Assembly (NCBI GenBank): GCA_022113835.1
Contig: JAILWY010000008.1
Span: forward strand, 8,002,501-8,066,500
Direction of reading: 5' to 3'
Length of the DNA: 64,000 bases
Source of the DNA: Atopsyche davidsoni
Lineage: Eukaryota > Arthropoda > Insecta > Trichoptera > Hydrobiosidae
A model generated the notes under the pieces. It did no database searches, was not told the DNA's origin, and saw only the letters and a program-made list of their open reading frames with translations. Positions 59,530-64,000 of the stretch are shown here, piece after piece. The number at the start of each line of letters is the position of its first letter. The stretch's first letter is position 1. Both the position numbers and the translations under genes were made by a program.

Positions 59530-59995
59530 TGTCCTGAAGAGGAAATTAAAGTAAGAATTGAGACAGTACGTAGTACGTTTGATAACTTGAGCAAAGTACT
59601 ATGCTCAAGAGATATAACACTAAAATCATGCTGGAGATTCACTAAATGTTGTCTCAGTTCTTCTTTGCGGAGTCAAAGCTTGGACACTCAAGATAGCTAG
59701 TATGCAAATAATTGAAATGTGTCACAAATAAGAGAGTCTTGTACAGAATGTGCAAAGAAACTGGACTTCTGAGATCGTTAAAGAAGCAAAAGTGTCTCCT
59801 ATTTTGGCCTGTATAAGTATAGCATCCTACAGCTGATTGTCCAAGGAAAAAGGGGGTATGAAAAGGAGGTAGTCGACGTGAATGTGGAATTTGCGCCAGT
59901 GGCTGGAGATAGGAAGTACAGCCGAATTAGTGAGACTGGCCCAGGATAGAAATGTTCGATGAAATAGTTACTAACCTTCTATAAAGTGAGGCATC
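59530..59995 (+). pseudogene. LINE reverse-transcriptase C-terminal relic
   Basis: Fragments in shifting frames read EEIKVRIETVRSTFDNLSKV, LCSRDITLKSCWRF, VLLCGVKAWTLKIAS, TSEIVKEAKVSPIL and ILQLIVQGK. They follow the order of the post-RT region of jockey/RTE-like LINEs (I-x-RIE-x-AR..F, LLYG-x-E-x-WTL, L-x-LI-x-QGK). Stops and frameshifts are frequent. It is more complete at its 5' side than the copy at 46620 but likewise lacks the catalytic RT core, so it is a 5'-truncated, dead insertion. Confidence 0.75.
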
Positions 59996-62814
59996 AAAAG
60001 AAGAATATATATTAAAATTGCTGATTAACCTCCTCAGACTCTGTGCACATTGTAATGTACATCAACTTCAGACCTTCTGTTAAAGGACTTATTTCGACTT
60101 ATTTACATTAGGAACTTTTGTAAACCGTTATGCGCATTATATTAATTCGTATTGTTTTGCAAATGTCCTCATCTATCGAGTAATATTTGTATTATATGTC
60201 ATTCTTGCAAGATATCACAGGTCGGGCGCATTTCAGTACAAATTCGTAACATTTTATTTTCGTTGTTTTGTTATTAAAAAGTCAATTACAATAAATTTAC
60301 GTTGTATGATATTATAAGGAAGACTGCTTTTTTTGGTTTGAATCAAAATTTCATTGTAAACTGTAGTGTATCACACCATAACTTGACATCGAATTTAAAA
60401 AAAATAAAATCCATATAAAAATTAAAAAAATATATTTTTTGTTATACCTTTTCAATGTTTTAGCAGATATTAAAAAAAAATATTTTTCAACCAAAAATAA
60501 AAAGTCAGGTCTGAGGAGGTTAAGACTGCGTTAAAATTCAATTTTGATGCAATTCGATGATCAGATGTAGGTTGTGTTGCTACGTGTGTAGCTCGCTCTA
60601 ACATTATGAATATTGAACATTGAAGTATTCAAATAGACCGAGAGCATGCTACTGAGCCTGTCTTATTAATAGTAAAGCTTTTGAATTTGAGTTTAAATTG
60701 CATTTCCAACTGGGGACAGGGCAATGTTCAGTGTGGCATAAACCGGTGCGAGGCCTCTGTGGCTCGTATGGCGCAGCCGATTATGCTCCGAGCAGCAGTG
60801 CTAGGTTGTATTTAGGTTCCGGATGTAGGCTGCTCGGGCCGATGGCAGCCCTGGCCACCAGTAAAGTGCCACCAGTCGCAAATTGGATCATTCTAATATG
60901 CAGTTATCATTGATAACAGGGTTGCCGAAATGTACCCGCTCATGTGAATCGGTTTTATTATATATTTGCGAGGAATTTCCCGTCGTTTTATCGACGGCGA
61001 TACACTTTAAAATCATCTTCGTATACTACAGTATTATAATATTTATAATGAAAATATATTTATCAAATATATATAAATGAAGAAAAGTAATATTTATGCG
61101 TATAAAATAGTTTTTGACATGTAAAATAGCTAAGCAATTTGTGTCATTGATTCTAGGAATTTCGTCTTTGAATGATTTCTAGAAAATGTAAAATCCTGAA
61201 AAATAAAGTTTAATAGGCATTATATTCACATTGTGATTAAGCCTTAACTTAATCACAATATTGTTATTATTAATAGATCGTATTCTTTTTAAGAGAGATA
61301 GATATTTACTAATCAAAAAGTATTTCTATTGCAATCACATTTAAAATGACGTTATTAGCTTGAAAACAAAATCTTAGGTTAAATAATAATAATCAGATGA
61401 TATTTAAAAATTATAAAAAGTATACTTTTACTGGACAAGGCTTCATTAAACGTTTATTTATTTTTATCTGCACATTATGAAAACATTGTGAGACAAATGA
61501 AAAAAATATATTAGATAATCTTTTTTAATTATTTTTTAAATTAAAATACTCAAACTAAAAATTTATAATATTTAAATGTCGTAATTTTTTTTATGACATT
61601 CTTGATGATTCCAAATTTTTTATGACGAGATATACTGCCATAATGGCATATACGAGTATATATACATTTTATAATGTTTATAGCACGTGCAAAACAGTCA
61701 AAATGTTAATAACACTGAGTGCAGTGTAATAAACATTAATAATGATGGTAAATTTAAATATTTAAAAATTGACATTATTTAAAAATTTATAAAATAGCAT
61801 TAAAATTAAAATGAATGTGTTGCTCTGCATATCAAAGATTGCCATATGTATGATGCAATTTTCGATGTCATTTCAATGAATTCCCAATAATTGTTAATTT
61901 AAATAAACAAACCGTTTAATTTTAATACGACAAACATATTGAATAATTTGTCATAAAATTATTTTAATCTATTTTATACAAAGATAAACAAATTAAATAG
62001 CTTATTTATTATTGTTAAATATACATAAAGCAATTAAAATAAAATAATACAATATGTCATAAACTATCTGCTCGCACACGAGACAACCAAAAATCCAAAA
62101 AACGAAAAAAATCCCTAATATATTATTTTATGTGACATCAATATTCAAGGAATAATTATTGTCAGGTACAGTACCCAATTCAACCAAAGTATCTTTGTGA
62201 ATATTTTATCTCTTTTTGTAATTTTTTTCGAAATATTTTCAAGTACGAAAATCCCTGTCCAAACGTTTCTTTTATCTGAGATTAAAATAATTAAATAGCT
62301 TTTTTAATCGAATTAAATTAAACTAGTCAATTGACTTAAAATCAGTTGTGTTGTTTATCGTTCTTTTTTTACAAAAGAGAGCAAATCCATGTGGCTTTTC
62401 ACAATAAACGTTTCAATTATATTGCCCCAATTCAGTATCTCAGTGGTAATTTTTCCACAACCCCTAGCATGTGTACGCTACGGGGTTTAATTTTATTTGT
62501 GGAAACTTCTACTGTCTGATTTACGTTGCTTTTCCACAGCAGCAGAGCAACCAAATCAGCTCCACACTTTTCCGGTAGTTGAGCAGTGCACTCGCCACTT
62601 GTGGTGCTTTTTTCAGGATTTTTCACGAAAAACTACCGAGGAAATGAACCCACAAATATATGCAGCTACTGAAATTTATCCGAATAAAGAGCTACCTTAA
62701 TTTTAACATAACACATCATTATGAAATAAAATTTTGTGTTAAAACAGAGTATACTCTAAGAGACTAACCTTCTTAAGCTAATTTTATTAATGAAAGATAT
62801 TAATATGATTGCTG
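59996..62814. other. Gene-free stretch
   Basis: A GC-richer tract at about 60700-60895 has a 71-codon frame without known domain. A 12-bp perfect hairpin (ATTGTGATTAAG at 61230-61241 with CTTAATCACAAT at 61248-61259) is present. Nothing else is recognised. Confidence 0.45.
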
Positions 62815-62884
62815 TAATATGTATGTATGTAATATGTATGTAATATGTATGTATGTATGTATGTAATATGTAATATGTAATATG
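62815..62884 (+). repeat. ATGT/TAATATG microsatellite
   Basis: Mixed iterations of ATGT and TAATATG run up to the first SINE-derived foldback. Confidence 0.85.
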
Positions 62885-62888
62885 ATGA

Positions 62889-63061
62889 ATTACTAATATG
62901 ATTAGGCACATTAGTTCATATATAGAAGATGACTTAAAGAAACTCTCAGAAGAATATCATCGTGATTTGTGTGAGATGATACGATCACGATGATATTTTT
63001 CTGAGAGTTTCTTTAAGTCATCTTCTATATATGAACTAATGTGCCTAATCATATTAGTAAT
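62889..63061. repeat. SINE-derived foldback, copy 1
   Basis: The left arm (62889-62966) and right arm (62984-63061) are 78-bp inverted repeats with about one mismatch, separated by 17 bp. Each arm is the body of the SINE-like repeat at 15930-15998 (CGATGATATTTTTCTGAGAG through CCTAATCATATTAG). The centre retains the CTCACACAAATCA end of the tRNA-like part. Confidence 0.85.
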
Positions 63062-63196
63062 AATATAATAAACCCGTAATGGGTAAAAAATACGCATCTG
63101 ATTGACCAATCCGTAATAGACATAAATATCAGGTAGTTGAAGTAAAAAAACCATGGCTTCTTGTCGATAGCTTTAAGTAATAAGCATAATAATCTT

Positions 63197-63325
63197 ATTA
63201 CTAATATGATTAGGCACATTAGTTCATATATAGAAGATGACTTAAAGAAACTCTCAGAAAAATATCATCGTGATTTGTGTGGGATGATATTTTTCTGAGA
63301 GTTTCTTTAAGTCATCTTCTATATT
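63197..63325. repeat. SINE-derived foldback, copy 2
   Basis: A second head-to-head pair of the same body, with ATATAGAAGATGACTTAAAG (from about 63228) inverted at 63288-63325. Its right arm is cut short at CTTCTATAT. Both copies are followed by GACCAATCCGTAA and AGACATAA. Confidence 0.8.
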
Positions 63326-64000
63326 GGTTGACCAATCCGTAAATAGACATAATAATCTTAATAAATATTTATATTTTAGAAAATATAATGCAAGTAGTGT
63401 TGTTTATTATAATATTAACAGTTTCGCTATTGAACTCAAAGATCACCGGATATTTAAAAAAATATTTGAAAAATACATTTTTCTAAAGCTTCCATGAATT
63501 ATGTCTGAGTATATTCCCAGATATCCTGAATAACTTCAGAAGAAAGAGGACGATTGCGGAATAGATAAATCGAGTCGGCGTCTTGTAGCTGGCAGGTACA
63601 GGGGCTGAGGATCGCACGGACATCTGTGGGGGCGGGGGTGGTTGGACGAGAGGATATAGAGAGATTAGATAAATTACCCCTCGCCTGAAATAGTGAGCGG
63701 CGTTCTTTTTACTTCCTGTCTTAAAATACGGCGGCATTGAATTTTTAATGCAGGTTTTTTGCGGACTAACTCTATTTTTGGGTTTTTAAAAGTTAGACTT
63801 GATTTCAGAAGTGTTGAATATTTTATATTAAAAATTGGATTTCACTGTAACGTATGATTAGATTTATCATGTATAAACAATAAAATAATTTTTCTTAAAA
63901 GATATTATTTTAATGTTACACGTTTTAAGCAAACGGCTGAGAAACAAAATTATGCCATTTAAATGTTATATTAAAATAAGTTTTCGTTAAATGTATTCAA
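63326..64000. other. Gene-free stretch at window end
   Basis: An antisense 84-codon frame (63483-63737) crosses a GC-richer tract (63590-63720) but has no recognisable domain. Confidence 0.4.

Noticed and set aside
60698..60913. 71-codon frame in a GC island as a gene
   Set aside because: No recognisable domain, no signal peptide and no splice context.

Overview
This is a stretch of an AT-rich eukaryotic genome, almost certainly insect. The signs are two insect gene families with intact splice signals, a dense load of arthropod transposon relics (mariner, hAT, Helitron, Tigger/pogo-type, LINE tails, tRNA-derived SINE pieces), and long gene-free tracts of A/T-rich DNA broken by short GC-richer islands. 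The insect order cannot be fixed from sequence alone. There is no bacterial gene organisation, operon or CRISPR array.

Host genes. (1) The 3' end of a dpr-like (defective proboscis extension response / zig-8-like) immunoglobulin cell-surface protein gene lies on the + strand in three exons (8747-8858, 11219-11400, 12301-12506). They encode the second Ig domain and a hydrophobic C-terminal tail. Upstream exons are not seen, so 1-8746 is probably intron. (2) An odorant receptor gene (7tm_6 family) lies on the + strand in three exons (54518-54695, 55092-55309, 55488-56197), lacking only a short N-terminal part. No other host gene is recognisable in the roughly 42 kb between them.

Mobile DNA, left to right. 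1396-3475 is a foldback (long inverted repeat) element split by a 1659-bp internally deleted Helitron; the opposite arm of the foldback preserves the pre-insertion sequence. 4070-6009 is a mariner with three in-frame stops, frameshifts and a lost catalytic Asp. 15838-15998 is SINE-like. 22770-24970 is a hAT element with 14-bp TIRs and a perfect 8-bp target duplication. 30685-31233 and 31378-31832 are two different internally deleted Tc1/mariner elements 145 bp apart. 32303-32601 is a perfect 145-bp duplication. 36199-36366 is a further copy of the foldback family. 40414-40980 is a Tigger/pogo-type transposase fragment. 44853-44933 is a hairpin with a hammerhead-like core. 45128-45190 is a SINE head. 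46620-46890 and 59530-59995 are LINE reverse-transcriptase tails, with a weaker one at 35023-35150. 48094-49366 is a nearly complete mauritiana-type mariner with two frameshifts. 56208-57470 is a foldback element that begins about 11 bp after the odorant receptor stop codon and contains two 41-bp palindromes. 62815-63325 holds a microsatellite and two SINE-derived foldbacks.

No multi-gene undescribed system is evident. The features most worth following up are the hammerhead-ribozyme-like core shared by the dispersed hairpins, the nested Helitron whose empty site can be read from the opposite arm, the 41-bp palindromes flanked by AAT/ATT, and the foldback that probably forms the 3' UTR of the odorant receptor.
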